Source: Dyadobacter psychrophilus
GTDB taxonomy: Bacteria > Bacteroidota > Bacteroidia > Cytophagales > Spirosomataceae
DNA length: 64,000 bases
Direction of reading: 5' to 3'
Assembly (NCBI RefSeq): GCF_900167945.1
Contig: NZ_FUZA01000006.1
Coordinates: 62,001 to 126,000 of the forward strand
A program made the position numbers and the translations under genes. This document shows, piece after piece, positions 53,981 through 64,000 of the stretch. Below the pieces are notes generated by a model that searched no databases, was not told where the DNA came from, and was given only the letters and a program-made list of their open reading frames with translations. The stretch's first letter is position 1. Every line of letters starts with the position of its first letter.

Positions 53981-56900
53981 TTAGTCCAGTGTAATCTCCA
54001 ATGCTAGTCCACGAAGCTCGTGAACAAGTACGTTGAATGACTCCGGAATATTTGGTTTCGGAAGGTTTTCACCTTTCACGATTGCTTCGTATGCCTTGGC
54101 GCGGCCAACCACGTCATCGGATTTAACTGTCAGGATTTCTTGAAGAATGTGCGATGCACCGAATGCTTCAAGCGCCCACACTTCCATTTCTCCAAAACGC
54201 TGACCTCCGAATTGTGCTTTACCACCCAATGGTTGCTGTGTGATGAGTGAGTATGGCCCGATAGAACGCGCGTGCATTTTATCGTCAACCAAGTGACCCA
54301 GTTTCATCATGTACATCAAACCAACTGTAATTGGCTGATCGAAGCGATCTCCGCTCAAACCATTGTAAAGGAATGTACGTCCCCAATCCGGCAATCCAGC
54401 TTCTTTCAACTCTGCCGCAACTTCCGCTTCCGTTGCTCCATCGAAGATCGGAGTAGCATAGCGACGACCCAGTTTCAGACCTGCCCAAGCAAGAATGGTT
54501 TCATATATCTGACCAATGTTCATACGTGATGGCACCCCAAGTGGGTTCAACACGATATCCATCGGCGTTCCGTCTTCAAGGAATGGCATATCTTCATCAC
54601 GAACGATACGGGCAACAACCCCTTTGTTACCGTGACGACCTGCCATTTTATCCCCAACTTTCAATTTGCGTTTCTTGGCAATGTATACTTTCGCCAATTT
54701 TACGATTCCAGCTGGAAGCTCATCACCAACTTCAAGCGCAAAACGATCGCGTTTGAAACGGCCCATCAATTCACTGCGGGCGTTCAGGTAATTTTTAAGA
54801 ACCAATGAAACTTGTGCGTTGGTTGTAGCATCCTCAGTCCAGGAATCTGTCAATACGTCACCGATAAGGTTTACTTCTTCGGCCACTGCATATTGAGATT
54901 CATCGCGGTATGGGTTGTTTGCAGGGAAAAGGTTCTCCGAGATATTTCTCACATTGAACTTCATTCCTTTGCTGATCAACTCATCACCAAATTTATGTTT
55001 AACACCCTGGCTGGTTTTGCTATCAACAAGTTCAACCAACTTCTCAATGATACGTCCACGAAGCGCTGTAAGCTCGCGACCGTATTTTTTCATCAATAAA
55101 CGAAGTTCGTCTTTGTGTTTAGCACGCTCTTCTTTGGTTGGGCGAGAGAAAAGTTTGGTATCGATAACCACACCTTTCATCGACGGTGGCGCTTTTTTCG
55201 AAGCATCCTTAACGTCACCAGCTTTATCACCAAAGATCGCACGAAGTAGTTTTTCTTCCGGAGTTGGATCGGACTCTCCTTTTGGAGTGATCTTACCGAT
55301 TAAAATATCTCCTTCTTTTACTTCTGTACCAACCTGAACGATACCATTTTCGTCAAGGTTTTTAACTGTTTCCTCACTTACGTTTGGAATCTCAGCAGTA
55401 AGTTCTTCTTCTCCACGTTTTGTATCACGCACTTCCAATTCAAATTCTTCAATGTGAATAGAAGTAAAGATATCTTCACGAACCACTTTCTCCGAGATTA
55501 CAATCGCATCCTCAAAGTTGTATCCTTGCCAAGGCATGAACGCAACCAAAAGGTTACGGCCCAATGCAAGTTCACCACCTTCTGTACCATATCCCTGGCA
55601 AAGCGCTTCTCCTTTTTTCACCTTTTGGCCTTTAAGAACCATTGGTTGAAGATTAAGGCAAGTATCCTGGTTGGTACGACGGAATTTAACAAGATCGTAA
55701 GAAACGCTGTCTTCAATGAAGCTTACCAGGCGCTCGTCGTCTGTTCTGTCGTATTTAACAACGATTTTCTTCGCATCAACAAATTCAATAACACCGTCAC
55801 CTTCTGCGACAACCAATGCTCTTGAATCCATTGCAACACGCTTTTCAAGGCCTGTTCCTACGATTGGCGCTTGTGGACGCAACAATGGAACACCCTGGCG
55901 CTGCATGTTAGATCCCATCAAGGCACGGTTGGCATCATCATGTTCCAGGAATGGAATCAATGAAGCGGCAACCGAAACGATCTGGTTCGCAGCAACGTCC
56001 ATAAATGAAGCTTGTGAAGGATCCACCATCGGGAAGTCACCTTCAAAACGCGTCTTGATTTTTTCTACCGTAAAGTTTCCTTCTTTATCCACCGAAGCAT
56101 TAGCCTGGGCAATGTATTTGGAATCTTCTTCTTCGGCAGTCATATATATAAGCTCGTTCGTCAGCTTTCCGGCGCCGTCAATGACACGGTATGGCGTTTC
56201 GATAAAGCCCATTCCATTCACTTTCGCAAAAACGCAAAGTGATGAGATCAAACCAATGTTTGGTCCCTCAGGAGTTTCAATCGTACACAGACGACCATAG
56301 TGCGTGTAGTGAACGTCACGAACCTCGAAACCAGCTCTTTCACGAGAAAGACCACCTGGCCCAAGTGCCGACATTCTACGCTTATGCGTAATCTCAGCCA
56401 ATGGATTGGTTTGATCCATAAACTGCGACAATTGGTTTGTACCAAAGAATGAGTTGATAACAGAAGACAATGTCCGCGCATTGATCAAATCAACAGGCTT
56501 GAAGTCCTCATTATCACGCACGTTCATACGTTCCTTAATGGTACGCGCCATACGTGCAAGACCTACACCAAACTGAGCATAAAGCTGCTCGCCTACTGTA
56601 CGCACACGACGGTTTGACAAGTGGTCAATATCATCGACAACCGCTTTTGCATTGATCAATCCGATCAAATACTTTACGATGGAAACGATATCACCTGTTG
56701 TAAGAACGCGAACGTCCAAACTTGTGTCAGAACCTAATTTTTTGTTGATCCTGTAACGGCCAACATCACCAAGATCGTAACGTTTGTCACTGAAGAACAA
56801 GCTCTGAATTACATCGCGAGCAGTTTGTTCATCCGGTGCCTCAGCATTACGCAACTGGCGGTAAATCTGCTCAACTGCCTCTTTATCAGAGTTTGAGCTA

Positions 56901-57844
56901 TCTTTTTGAAGCGTATTATAGATAATGTTATAATCCGCAACATTCATATCTTCTTTGTGCAGGATGACAGATTTCTGTCCTGATTCCACGATTACTTCGA
57001 TGTCCTCAGCAGAAATAGTCGAATCGCGTTCAAGTAACACTTCGTTACGTTGAATAGAAACCACCTCGCCAGTATCCTCATCCACGAAATCTTCTGTCCA
57101 GGTTCTCAAAACCCTTGCAGCCAAGCGACGGCCAACAGCTTTTTTCAAGTTGGTTGGTGTTGCACTGATTTCTTCTGACAATCCGAAAAGGTCAAGGATA
57201 TCTTTATCAGATCCGAAACCGATGGCACGAAGCAATGTTGTAACTGGGAATTTTTTCTTACGGTCGATGTACGCGTACATCACATTGTTAACGTCTGTCG
57301 AGAATTCAATCCAAGATCCCTTGAAAGGAATAATACGCGCAGAGTACAATTTAGAACCGTTGGTGTGCTTGCTCATGGAGAAGAACACACCTGGTGAGCG
57401 GTGAAGTTGTGAAACGATAACGCGCTCAGCACCATTGATTACGAAAGAACCTCTTTCGGTCATGTAAGGAATGTTTCCTAAGAAAACCTCCTGCTCAATG
57501 GTTTCAAATTCTTCATGATCAGCATCATTACAGATCAAACGTAATTTAGCTTTCAACGGCACTGCATAAGTCAGTCCGCGATCAATGGATTCATCGACAG
57601 AATATTTCGGCGGTTCAAGAAGATAATCAATGAACTCCAACACGAAATTGTCGCGTGAATCGGCAATAGGAAAGTTTTCTGCGAAAACTTTGTACAATCC
57701 TTCTCCCGAACGATCTTCAACCGATGTATCAAGACTAAAGAAATCCCGGAATGATTGAACCTGGATTCCTAGCAAATCTGGATAATCGATAATCTGATTA
57801 ATCCTGGAAAAATTCTTTCTAGGTGTTGCTTTAATTGTAGCCAA
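53981..57844 (-). CDS. rpoB: DNA-directed RNA polymerase beta subunit
   Basis: A 1,287-residue beta subunit. The rifampicin-binding region around Met476 reads [20 protein letters not shown] followed by MSALGPGGL, so the residues usually changed in resistant strains (Asp, His and Ser of this block) are wild type. The C-terminal [16 protein letters not shown] and [19 protein letters not shown] blocks, which contact the active centre and beta', are present. It is preceded by rplL and a terminator-like hairpin and followed by rpoC. Confidence 0.99.
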   Translation of the reverse strand: MATIKATPRKNFSRINQIIDYPDLLGIQVQSFRDFFSLDTSVEDRSGEGLYKVFAENFPIADSRDNFVLEFIDYLLEPPKYSVDESIDRGLTYAVPLKAKLRLICNDADHEEFETIEQEVFLGNIPYMTERGSFVINGAERVIVSQLHRSPGVFFSMSKHTNGSKLYSARIIPFKGSWIEFSTDVNNVMYAYIDRKKKFPVTTLLRAIGFGSDKDILDLFGLSEEISATPTNLKKAVGRRLAARVLRTWTEDFVDEDTGEVVSIQRNEVLLERDSTISAEDIEVIVESGQKSVILHKEDMNVADYNIIYNTLQKDSSNSDKEAVEQIYRQLRNAEAPDEQTARDVIQSLFFSDKRYDLGDVGRYRINKKLGSDTSLDVRVLTTGDIVSIVKYLIGLINAKAVVDDIDHLSNRRVRTVGEQLYAQFGVGLARMARTIKERMNVRDNEDFKPVDLINARTLSSVINSFFGTNQLSQFMDQTNPLAEITHKRRMSALGPGGLSRERAGFEVRDVHYTHYGRLCTIETPEGPNIGLISSLCVFAKVNGMGFIETPYRVIDGAGKLTNELIYMTAEEEDSKYIAQANASVDKEGNFTVEKIKTRFEGDFPMVDPSQASFMDVAANQIVSVAASLIPFLEHDDANRALMGSNMQRQGVPLLRPQAPIVGTGLEKRVAMDSRALVVAEGDGVIEFVDAKKIVVKYDRTDDERLVSFIEDSVSYDLVKFRRTNQDTCLNLQPMVLKGQKVKKGEALCQGYGTEGGELALGRNLLVAFMPWQGYNFEDAIVISEKVVREDIFTSIHIEEFELEVRDTKRGEEELTAEIPNVSEETVKNLDENGIVQVGTEVKEGDILIGKITPKGESDPTPEEKLLRAIFGDKAGDVKDASKKAPPSMKGVVIDTKLFSRPTKEERAKHKDELRLLMKKYGRELTALRGRIIEKLVELVDSKTSQGVKHKFGDELISKGMKFNVRNISENLFPANNPYRDESQYAVAEEVNLIGDVLTDSWTEDATTNAQVSLVLKNYLNARSELMGRFKRDRFALEVGDELPAGIVKLAKVYIAKKRKLKVGDKMAGRHGNKGVVARIVRDEDMPFLEDGTPMDIVLNPLGVPSRMNIGQIYETILAWAGLKLGRRYATPIFDGATEAEVAAELKEAGLPDWGRTFLYNGLSGDRFDQPITVGLMYMMKLGHLVDDKMHARSIGPYSLITQQPLGGKAQFGGQRFGEMEVWALEAFGASHILQEILTVKSDDVVGRAKAYEAIVKGENLPKPNIPESFNVLVHELRGLALEITLD

Positions 57845-58165
57845 GGCTATGTTTGATTTTGGTTAGTAGAAAAACTAATGCGTTGAAGTGACCTTTACGC
57901 AACGCAATCGTAATAATTAGTTTTAAACCTAATCTTTTGCCTCGTAGAGATAAATAACTGCCCCTATTCTCCTTTCCTACGAGTAAAGAAGTGTTTCGCG
58001 CAAATTATTTGAAAAGAAGAATGATAAACCCGGAATTAATGAAGGGCTATCTAAATACAAACGCAAAAAACAAGTTTTTCGTTTGGTATACACATAAATA
58101 GGAAAAAGACCTGACGCAAATCAGGCCTCATTCCTTAGAATTATAGGCTATTGGTATAAAGCAAA
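57845..58165 (-). other. 321-bp rplL-rpoB spacer
   Basis: No gene. The part next to rplL holds a terminator-like hairpin (58103-58128). The remainder is AT-rich leader and may contain an internal rpoB promoter, although I found no exact TAnnTTTG on the coding strand. Confidence 0.6.
58103..58128 (-). terminator. Terminator/attenuator between rplL and rpoB
   Basis: On the minus strand AGGCCTGA, a 6-nt loop TTTGCG and TCAGGTCT form an 8-bp stem (one G-T wobble) followed by TTTTCC. It is 38 bp after the rplL stop. In E. coli the same junction carries an attenuator that lowers rpoBC expression relative to ribosomal proteins. Confidence 0.8.
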
Positions 58166-58552
58166 TTACTTCACTTCAACTTCTGCACCTGCTTCTTCAA
58201 GTTGTTTTTTCAAAGCTTCTGCTTCGTCTTTTGCAACTCCTTCTTTAACAGGCTTAGGAGCGCCGTCAACTAGTTCTTTCGCTTCTTTCAAGCCAAGACC
58301 AGTAAGGTCTTTAACCAATTTCACAACAGCCAGTTTGCTTGCACCAGCTGCTTTCAAGATCACATCAAAAGATGTTTTCTCTTCAGCTGCAGGAGCATCT
58401 GAACCACCGCCAGCAGCAGGACCTGCTACCATAACTGCACCAGCAGCTGCAGGCTCAATACCGTACTCGTCTTTAAGAATTGTAGCCAATTCGTTCACTT
58501 CTTTAACCGTAAGGTTAACAAGCTGTTCTGCGAAAGCTTTCAAATCTGCCAT
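58166..58552 (-). CDS. rplL: Ribosomal protein bL12 (L7/L12)
   Basis: A 128-residue stalk protein. The N-terminal dimerisation helices ([26 protein letters not shown]) are followed by an Ala/Gly-rich hinge (about 36-58) and the C-terminal domain [38 protein letters not shown], which contacts elongation factors. The usual lysine- and glycine-rich factor-binding surface is intact. Directly after rplJ. Confidence 0.98.
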   Translation of the reverse strand: MADLKAFAEQLVNLTVKEVNELATILKDEYGIEPAAAGAVMVAGPAAGGGSDAPAAEEKTSFDVILKAAGASKLAVVKLVKDLTGLGLKEAKELVDGAPKPVKEGVAKDEAEALKKQLEEAGAEVEVK

Positions 58553-58638
58553 TTTTATTTAGATTTTTTGATTATACAATAAGATGATTTTAAAAGCTCC
58601 ATTTTTTGTCCCGGAGAGCTCAGCCTGGCTATTAAATA

Positions 58639-59169
58639 TTAGTCTTCTTTCTCAGACAAGGTCTTCAAAATACCAGCCAATTTGTTTCCACCGCTTTGTA
58701 GGGCGCCGATAACATTTTTAGCAGGCGATTGCAACAATCCAATAATCTCTCCAATCATTTCTTGTTTTGATTTCAGAGAAATCAGAACGTCAAGCTGGCT
58801 TTCACCAACGAAAACAGATGAATCAACAGAAGCTCCTTTAAATTTAAGCTTGTCACTACCTGATTTCTTCTTGAATTCTTTAATCAATTGTGCAGGAACC
58901 TTACCTGACTCCGGGTGAAACATTACTCCGGACATTCCTTTCAAAACTTCGTCAAAAGAAGAATAATCCGTATCTAATGTTTCTAGTGCTTTCTTTATCA
59001 ATGTATTCTTAACAACACGATACTCCACACCACGTTCGAAGCAAAGGCCTCTTAGTGTATTAACTTCGCCTACGGACATGCCGCTTGCATTGGTTATATA
59101 GAAGTATGGGGTGCTAGCGAATTTTTGACTTAATTCGTCTATAATTACTGCTTTCTCTTCCCGTGTCAT
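58639..59169 (-). CDS. rplJ: Ribosomal protein uL10
   Basis: A 176-residue L10. I use the ATG at 59169 (MTREEKAVIIDELSQKF) because the longer frame overlaps the end of rplA and adds 13 atypical residues. The N-terminal rRNA-binding domain includes VVKNTLIKKAL. The C-terminal helix that carries the L7/L12 dimers is present. It begins 1 bp after the rplA stop codon. Its protein with L12 usually represses its own mRNA. Confidence 0.97.
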   Translation of the reverse strand: MTREEKAVIIDELSQKFASTPYFYITNASGMSVGEVNTLRGLCFERGVEYRVVKNTLIKKALETLDTDYSSFDEVLKGMSGVMFHPESGKVPAQLIKEFKKKSGSDKLKFKGASVDSSVFVGESQLDVLISLKSKQEMIGEIIGLLQSPAKNVIGALQSGGNKLAGILKTLSEKED

Positions 59170-59170
59170 A

Positions 59171-59869
59171 TTATAATCCTGGAATCGTGTTTTTATCAAT
59201 AGTAACACCCGGGCTCATCGTGCTTGACAAGTGAATGCTTTTAACGTAAGTACCTTTTGCCGAAGATGGTTTAAGGCGAACCAGAGTATTGATAACTTCT
59301 TGTGCGTTCTGTACAAGCTGGTCGTTTCCAAAAGAAACTTTACCTACGCTTGTATGAATGATTCCCGTTTTATCAACTTTGAAATCAATCTTACCCGCTT
59401 TCACTTCCTTCACAGCTTTCGCTACGTCCGGAGTTACCGTTCCTGATTTAGGGTTTGGCATCAATCCGCGAGGACCTAAAACCTTACCTAACCGTCCCAC
59501 TTTTGCCATAACGCTCGGCATTGTGATAATTACGTCGATGTCAGTCCAGCCTTGTTCTATCTTTTGGATATACTCATCAAGACCAACGTAATCTGCTCCT
59601 GCTTCTTTCGCTTCTGCCTCCTTATCCGGAGTACACAAAACCAATACACGAACTTCTTTTCCGGTTCCGTGTGGCAATGTTACCACGCCACGTACCATTT
59701 GATCAGCTTTACGCGGATCTACGCCTAAACGAACGTCGATATCCACAGAAGAATCAAATTTGGTATAAGAAATCGTCTTAAGTACGTCCGCTGCCTGCTC
59801 AAGAGAGTAGACTTGATTTGCGTCGAATTTCGAAAGAGCTTCTTTTTGCTTTTTGGTCAGTTTTCCCAT
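59171..59869 (-). CDS. rplA: Ribosomal protein uL1
   Basis: A 232-residue L1 forming the L1 stalk that guides the deacylated tRNA in the E site. The characteristic [10 protein letters not shown] and [16 protein letters not shown] blocks (about 69-78 and 132-147) are visible, as is the C-terminal [21 protein letters not shown]. It follows rplK by 37 bp. L1 typically represses the rplK-rplA mRNA. Confidence 0.98.
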   Translation of the reverse strand: MGKLTKKQKEALSKFDANQVYSLEQAADVLKTISYTKFDSSVDIDVRLGVDPRKADQMVRGVVTLPHGTGKEVRVLVLCTPDKEAEAKEAGADYVGLDEYIQKIEQGWTDIDVIITMPSVMAKVGRLGKVLGPRGLMPNPKSGTVTPDVAKAVKEVKAGKIDFKVDKTGIIHTSVGKVSFGNDQLVQNAQEVINTLVRLKPSSAKGTYVKSIHLSSTMSPGVTIDKNTIPGL

Positions 59870-59906
59870 GTTCTTTGTTTCTTTCAGCGTATAAAAATTT
59901 CTACGC

Positions 59907-60356
59907 TCAGTTGTTTTCTTCCCACGGGGCTTTGCCTGCTACAGTAATACCCATACTACGAGCCGTTCCCGCAATCATTTTCATAGCAGAATCAATCGTA
60001 AAGCAGTTTAAGTCTGGCATCTTTGTCTCAGCGATCGTACGAACCTGATCCCATGATACCGAACCTACTTTCAAACGGTTTGGCTGAGCCGAACCTGTCT
60101 TTACTTTTGATGCTTCCAGAAGCAGAATCGCGGCCGGGGGGGTCTTAATGACGAAGTCAAAAGACTTATCCTTATAGTATGTAATAACTACCGGCAATAC
60201 CACACCCATTTTATCCTGGGTACGGCCATTGAATTGCTTGCAAAACTCCATGATATTCAAACCTTTCGATCCTAATGCAGGACCGATTGGAGGTGAAGGG
60301 TTGGCTTGGCCACCTTTTACCTGTAGTTTGACGTATCCACCTATTTCTTTTGCCAT
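59907..60356 (-). CDS. rplK: Ribosomal protein uL11
   Basis: A 149-residue L11 with the conserved proline-rich thiostrepton-site segment [23 protein letters not shown] (about 17-39 in pieces) and the rRNA-binding C-terminal domain. It shapes the GTPase-associated centre. First ribosomal gene after nusG, 77 bp away. Confidence 0.98.
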   Translation of the reverse strand: MAKEIGGYVKLQVKGGQANPSPPIGPALGSKGLNIMEFCKQFNGRTQDKMGVVLPVVITYYKDKSFDFVIKTPPAAILLLEASKVKTGSAQPNRLKVGSVSWDQVRTIAETKMPDLNCFTIDSAMKMIAGTARSMGITVAGKAPWEENN

Positions 60357-60433
60357 TGTTTTGTAATTTGTCGGTTCATTGATTGTTTAACGGCTTAACA
60401 TGCAAGTGGAAGCTTACCCTGCCCGTTACTCTT

Positions 60434-60988
60434 TCAACTATCCTTTTCTACTTGTGCGTAACTGAGTTCCACGGGTGTATTACGCCCGAATATTTTTACA
60501 ACTACATTGAGTTTTTTCTTCTCATCAAATACTTCTTCGACTACTCCGATAAAGCCGCTAAAAGGACCATCAACAACTTTGACAGTTTCCCCTCTGATAA
60601 ACGACATGCTCGGCGCTTCCTCATGCTGCTCAGCTTCATCTACTTTACCCAAAATCCTGTTGATTTCAGATTGACGAAGTGGTACAGGAACCTTTGAGTT
60701 ACCTTCTGCATTTCCGAGGAAGCCAATAACACCAGGAATACTGGTAATTATGTGAAGAACTTCTCCTTTAGATAAATCAGCCGAAATGATTATGTATCCA
60801 GGAAAAAAGTTTTTTTCCCTAACACGTTTCTTTCCATTACGCATTTCGTATATCTTCTCAGAAGGTATCAGAATCTGCGGAACGAATTCATTAAGTTTCT
60901 GCCGTGTTATTTCATTTTCAATGTAGGACTTGATTTTTTTCTCTTGTCCAGACACTGCTCTCAATACAAACCAATTTAGACTACTCAT
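60434..60988 (-). CDS. nusG: Transcription termination/antitermination factor NusG
   Basis: A 184-residue NusG with an N-terminal NGN domain ([31 protein letters not shown], about 5-105) that binds the beta' clamp helices and a C-terminal KOW domain ([21 protein letters not shown], about 131-151) that can contact S10 or Rho. It follows secE by 36 bp. Confidence 0.98.
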   Translation of the reverse strand: MSSLNWFVLRAVSGQEKKIKSYIENEITRQKLNEFVPQILIPSEKIYEMRNGKKRVREKNFFPGYIIISADLSKGEVLHIITSIPGVIGFLGNAEGNSKVPVPLRQSEINRILGKVDEAEQHEEAPSMSFIRGETVKVVDGPFSGFIGVVEEVFDEKKKLNVVVKIFGRNTPVELSYAQVEKDS

Positions 60989-61024
60989 ACCATTCCGGGG
61001 GTTGCCACTATAATAAAAATAGCC

Positions 61025-61216
61025 TTAAAAAGACTGATAAAACAAGTTCAGTGCATTTTCAAAGACAAAATCCATCACGCCTACCACAAAGGCGAAAATA
61101 AGCGAACCGACAAGCACAAGTGTCGTATTGGCCTGAAGCTCGTTAAAAGGAGGCCATGTCACGTGCTGGGTGATTTCTTCCCAGGAAGCTTTCAAAAAAG
61201 AAGTAAATTTTTCCAT
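61025..61216 (-). CDS. secE: Preprotein translocase subunit SecE
   Basis: A 63-residue single-helix SecE, the short form usual in this phylum. The amphipathic helix and conserved W-P pair are visible (EEITQHVTWPPFNELQ), followed by one membrane helix (about 33-52, LVLVGSLIFAFVVGVMDFVF). It clamps SecY in the translocon. It starts 16 bp downstream of the tRNA-Trp gene and upstream of nusG. Confidence 0.96.
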   Translation of the reverse strand: MEKFTSFLKASWEEITQHVTWPPFNELQANTTLVLVGSLIFAFVVGVMDFVFENALNLFYQSF

Positions 61217-61232
61217 TTTTCCTTTTATTATG

Positions 61233-61303
61233 CACGGGTGGAGAGATTCGAACTCCCATCAACGGTTTTGGAGACCGCTATTCTACCCTTGAACTACACC
61301 CGT
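61233..61303 (-). tRNA. trnW: tRNA-Trp (CCA)
   Basis: A 71-nt cloverleaf: acceptor ACGGGTG / CACCCGT, anticodon stem GCGGT / ACCGT around the loop CTCCAAA with anticodon CCA, and a T-arm with GTTCGAA. The discriminator is G and a full CCA end is not encoded. It lies between tuf and secE, as in many bacteria, with the tuf terminator upstream. Confidence 0.97.
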
Positions 61304-61353
61304 TTATCACACGACCCGTACTTTCGGGCTGCAAAGATACGATTTATTTATAA

Positions 61354-61389
61354 AAAACAAGTGCATCCCAGAGGAAATGCACTTGTTTT
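61354..61389 (-). terminator. Terminator after tuf
   Basis: A 13-bp perfect stem AAAACAAGTGCAT / ATGCACTTGTTTT with a 10-nt loop. On the minus strand it runs into a T tract. It is 17 bp after the tuf stop and upstream of tRNA-Trp, so trnW-secE-nusG should have a separate promoter. Confidence 0.9.
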
Positions 61390-61405
61390 AATATTACAAT
61401 CTTGA

Positions 61406-62593
61406 TTAGTCAAGAATTTCAGTTACCTGACCAGCACCTACGGTACGTCCACCTTCACGAATCGCGAAACGAAGACCTTTTTCCATAGCAATCTTGTTGA
61501 TCAATTTCACATCAATTGTGATGTTATCACCAGGCATAACCATTTCAACACCGGCTGGTAGAGAAATTTCACCTGTTACGTCCGTGGTACGGAAGTAAAA
61601 CTGAGGACGGTATTTGTTAAAGAATGGAGTGTGACGTCCACCTTCTTCTTTCGAAAGTACATAAACCTCGCCTTTGAATGCAGCGTGAGGCTTAACTGAA
61701 CCTGGCTTGCAGATTACCATCCCACGACGGATATCTTCTTTGTTGATACCACGAAGCAAAAGACCTACGTTATCACCAGCTTCTCCACGGTCAAGGATCT
61801 TACGGAACATCTCAACACCAGTTACTACTGATTTAAGACCTTCTGCACCCATACCAAGGATATCAACTGCTTCACCAGAGTTGATTACTCCTCTTTCGAT
61901 ACGACCAGTTGCAACAGTTCCACGACCAGTGATCGAGAATACGTCTTCAACAGGCATAAGGAAAGGAAGATCAGTCATACGTGGAGGAATTGGAATGTAG
62001 CTGTCAACAGCGTCCATCAATTCTTCGATCGTTTTAACCCATTTTTCTTCGCCATTCAAACCACCCAAAGCAGAACCTTGGATTACAGGAATGTTGTCTC
62101 CATCGTAATCGTAGAAGCTCAAAAGCTCACGGATTTCCATTTCAACAAGTTCAAGAAGTTCTGGATCATCAACCATATCCACTTTGTTCATGAACACAAC
62201 AAGCTGAGGAACACCAACCTGGCGAGCTAAAAGAATGTGCTCACGCGTTTGTGGCATTGGTCCATCAGTAGCAGCAACTACGATGATAGCGCCGTCCATC
62301 TGTGCAGCACCAGTTACCATGTTCTTTACATAATCCGCGTGACCTGGACAGTCAACGTGAGCATAGTGACGGTTTGCTGTCGAATACTCAACGTGGGATG
62401 TGTTAATCGTAATACCGCGCTCTTTCTCTTCAGGAGCATTATCAATTGATGAGAAATCGCGAAGTACTGCTAGACCCTTTTTCGCCAACACAGTTGTGAT
62501 AGCTGCAGTAAGGGTAGTTTTACCGTGGTCAACGTGCCCGATAGTACCAATATTTACGTGGGGTTTCGAGCGGTCAAACGTCTCTTTTGCCAT
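61406..62593 (-). CDS. tuf: Translation elongation factor Tu
   Basis: A 395-residue EF-Tu that delivers aminoacyl-tRNA to the ribosome. GTP-binding motifs: G1 GHVDHGKT (19-26), G3 [12 protein letters not shown]4 NKVDMVD, G5 GSALGG. Domains 2 and 3 are complete ([24 protein letters not shown]). No sign of an elfamycin-type insertion. Preceded by a tRNA cluster (Tyr, Gly, Thr and a broken Thr copy). Confidence 0.99.
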   Translation of the reverse strand: MAKETFDRSKPHVNIGTIGHVDHGKTTLTAAITTVLAKKGLAVLRDFSSIDNAPEEKERGITINTSHVEYSTANRHYAHVDCPGHADYVKNMVTGAAQMDGAIIVVAATDGPMPQTREHILLARQVGVPQLVVFMNKVDMVDDPELLELVEMEIRELLSFYDYDGDNIPVIQGSALGGLNGEEKWVKTIEELMDAVDSYIPIPPRMTDLPFLMPVEDVFSITGRGTVATGRIERGVINSGEAVDILGMGAEGLKSVVTGVEMFRKILDRGEAGDNVGLLLRGINKEDIRRGMVICKPGSVKPHAAFKGEVYVLSKEEGGRHTPFFNKYRPQFYFRTTDVTGEISLPAGVEMVMPGDNITIDVKLINKIAMEKGLRFAIREGGRTVGAGQVTEILD

Positions 62594-62773
62594 GACTTAA
62601 GTACGCTTAAAATTAAAAGTTACAACGAATTTATTAAACACTAATGATTGATCCTGTTTAGCTTACACTAGCCAAGCACTCCAAAATCAATTTAACTAAA
62701 TACAAGGATCAAAATCTTGTCTTACTAACTGCCAATCTATATTAACAATTAAAAGCAAAAGAACGTTTAAAAA

Positions 62774-62854
<81 letters not shown>

Positions 62855-62872
62855 TCAACTTCTCATCTTCCG

Positions 62873-62944
<72 letters not shown>

Positions 62945-62965
62945 AGAAAACCGATTACAGCCAAA

Positions 62966-63012
62966 AAGCGATTAGCGAAAAAGTATCTAATGAATGTTTT
63001 CGCTAATCGCTT
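62966..63012 (-). repeat. 16-bp perfect inverted repeat between tRNA-Gly and tRNA-Thr
   Basis: AAGCGATTAGCGAAAA (62966-62981) and its exact complement (62997-63012) with a 15-nt loop. On the minus strand TTTTTGG follows, so it could terminate after tRNA-Gly or act as a processing hairpin. Confidence 0.7.
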
Positions 63013-63029
63013 CGATGGTGTTTTAAATG

Positions 63030-63102
63030 AGCGGAAGACGAGGTTCGAACTCGCGACCTATAGCTTGGAAGGCTATCGCTCTACCAGCTGAGCTACTTCC
63101 GC
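63030..63102 (-). tRNA. trnG: tRNA-Gly (TCC)
   Basis: A 73-nt cloverleaf: acceptor GCGGAAG / CTTCCGC on the two strands, anticodon stem ATAGC / GCTAT around CTTCCAA with anticodon TCC, T-arm GAGTTCGAACCTC. CCA is not encoded. Confidence 0.97.
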
Positions 63103-63161
63103 ATTTGTTTTTGCCTTCTCCTGAAACTGGTAATTTCAGAAGCTCATTATGGCACAAACTG

Positions 63162-63244
63162 TGGGGGCGGATGGATTCGAACCACCGTAGGCATACACCA
63201 GCAGATTTACAGTCTGCCCCATTTGGCCGCTCTGGTACACCCCC
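63162..63244 (-). tRNA. trnY: tRNA-Tyr (GTA)
   Basis: An 83-nt class II tRNA with a variable arm: acceptor GGGGGTG pairing with CGCCCCC, anticodon stem GCAGA / TCTGC around CTGTAAA with anticodon GTA, long variable arm (GGTGTATGCCTAC) and T-arm GGTTCGAATCC. First of the minus-strand tRNA series. Confidence 0.96.
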
Positions 63245-63353
63245 AATCAACATTTCAACACAACCGTGAAAACCGCTTGTTTCACTTTTTGGAGTCGCAA
63301 AATTATACCCTTTTCTTAAATTCTCAAATTCTTTTGAAAAAAAAATAAAGAAA

Positions 63354-63394
63354 AATAGCGGCCCAAACAAAATACATTGTTTTAAACCGCTATT
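63354..63394 (-). terminator. Terminator after the last gene of the window
   Basis: AATAGCGG / CCGCTATT stem with an AT-rich loop; on the minus strand it is followed by a long T-rich tract (63333-63353). It ends the transcript of the partial outer-membrane gene before the tRNA series. Confidence 0.85.
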
Positions 63395-63411
63395 GCGCGC
63401 ATTTGGGCATT

Positions 63412-64000
63412 TTAAAATAATCTTACTCCGAAGCTCAGCATCCTTACCGAAGGCCCCCTGCCTCCTTCGTAAAGGTTATTGAAATCATAATTTACAAAAA
63501 AGTCCGGAAAATTTCTGATGCCCAATTCGGCGGCTAAACCATAGCGCAAATCCTCGATATAAAAGTTTTGCCTCACGTGGTCCACATCCTTACTTCCTTC
63601 ACGTCTCAATTTCGTATAGCTGCCTATTCGGTAACCTCCATAAACACCAGCGCTTATATATGAGATGAAAGATCGCGGGAAACTGAGTGTTGGCATAATG
63701 GAAATATTCACATATGGCACAACCAGCTTGCTCTTCTTCATGATAAGTTCGTTCCCATCTTCATCCTCGACCGGTGAGAAATCGACTTTGAGAGAATCTT
63801 TTGTAATCGTATTATTTCCGTCGAACATTAAGTTATACCAGGAAAAATCAACTCCAAAATCAAGATGCAGCCTTGCATTTTTCCCACGGACGACGGTTGT
63901 ACTGGCTATGTAGCCTAAGCTCACAAATCGGGAACCGAATGGTTTGAGGTCATAAGTCGTCTTATCAAAGCCCGGGGTTGCTTCATTGGTTCCGTATGTA
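63412..64000 (-). CDS. Outer-membrane beta-barrel protein, 5' end outside the window
   Basis: The frame is open from the stop at 63412 to the right edge; the apparent GTG start at 63924 is internal, because the frame continues through TPGFDKTTYDLKPFGSRF upstream. At least 195 residues are visible. The chain alternates as in small Bacteroidota porins (PorT/OmpW-like barrels): ISYISAGVYGGYRIGSYTKL, then LAAELGIRNFPDFFVNYDF and a C-terminal aromatic ending (FGVRLF). The signal peptide is expected beyond the window. Function unknown. Confidence 0.75.
   Translation of the reverse strand, partial: TYGTNEATPGFDKTTYDLKPFGSRFVSLGYIASTTVVRGKNARLHLDFGVDFSWYNLMFDGNNTITKDSLKVDFSPVEDEDGNELIMKKSKLVVPYVNISIMPTLSFPRSFISYISAGVYGGYRIGSYTKLRREGSKDVDHVRQNFYIEDLRYGLAAELGIRNFPDFFVNYDFNNLYEGGRGPSVRMLSFGVRLF

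Noticed and set aside
49591-57404. Several plus-strand open frames opposite rpoC and rpoB
   Set aside because: They mirror the strongly biased codons of the two genes, have unlikely amino-acid composition and no own signals.

Overview
The window looks like the chromosome of a free-living, glycan-degrading Bacteroidota bacterium, most likely Cytophagales/Spirosomaceae and close to Dyadobacter. This is inferred from protein style, not from a database search. The evidence is a SusC/SusD pair, a type IX secretion C-terminal domain on a C25 peptidase, LytTR two-component genes, many Tat-signal Gfo/Idh/MocA proteins, -7 boxes of the Bacteroidota type TAnnTTTG, and the gene order tuf-trnW-secE-nusG-rplK-rplA-rplJ-rplL-rpoB-rpoC-DUF3467.

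Layout. 1-1.1 kb: an ECF sigma factor overlapping a four-helix membrane protein. 1.1-3.1 kb: a tRNA-Pro-like 3' remnant with a GC-rich run and a terminator, then an AT-rich pair (Crp/Fnr regulator and envelope protein) and 500 bp without a convincing gene. 3.1-16 kb: a methyltransferase, an LEA-2 protein, an alginate-export-type porin with a possible homopolymer frame break, an FtsX/MacB permease, an exported amidohydrolase, a molybdopterin dehydrogenase large subunit lacking its iron-sulfur partner, and a C25 (PorU-like) peptidase. 16-22 kb: a five-domain ThuA/sugar dehydrogenase/PKD/cytochrome c/CBM-like protein, divergent from a Nudix-type regulator with a substituted Nudix box; between them is a perfect 31-bp palindrome overlapping the -33 regions of two opposed promoters. 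A Gfo/Idh/MocA oxidoreductase follows. 22-26.4 kb: an outer-membrane barrel receptor and a LytS/LytTR pair.

26.4-39.8 kb is the most system-like part: a LacI regulator is divergent from GH109-like, nagB, alpha/beta hydrolase, Gfo/Idh and apbE genes, followed by susC, susD and a paralogous hydrolase. The same LacI-type sequence lies before the LacI/GH109 pair and before susC, so I infer one regulon for an acylated amino-sugar-containing glycan. 39.8-49 kb: two low-complexity secreted proteins around a YihY/BrkB protein, small unknown genes, a Kup potassium transporter, a mutarotase-like protein and a complete two-subunit molybdenum hydroxylase.

49-64 kb is the core transcription/translation cluster, all on the minus strand, with tRNA genes Tyr, Gly, Thr and Trp, a broken tRNA-Thr copy with a 16-nt GC-rich insert, and several strong hairpins, including one terminator-like hairpin between rplL and rpoB and a two-tier hairpin between rpoB and rpoC. 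The last gene runs off the right edge.
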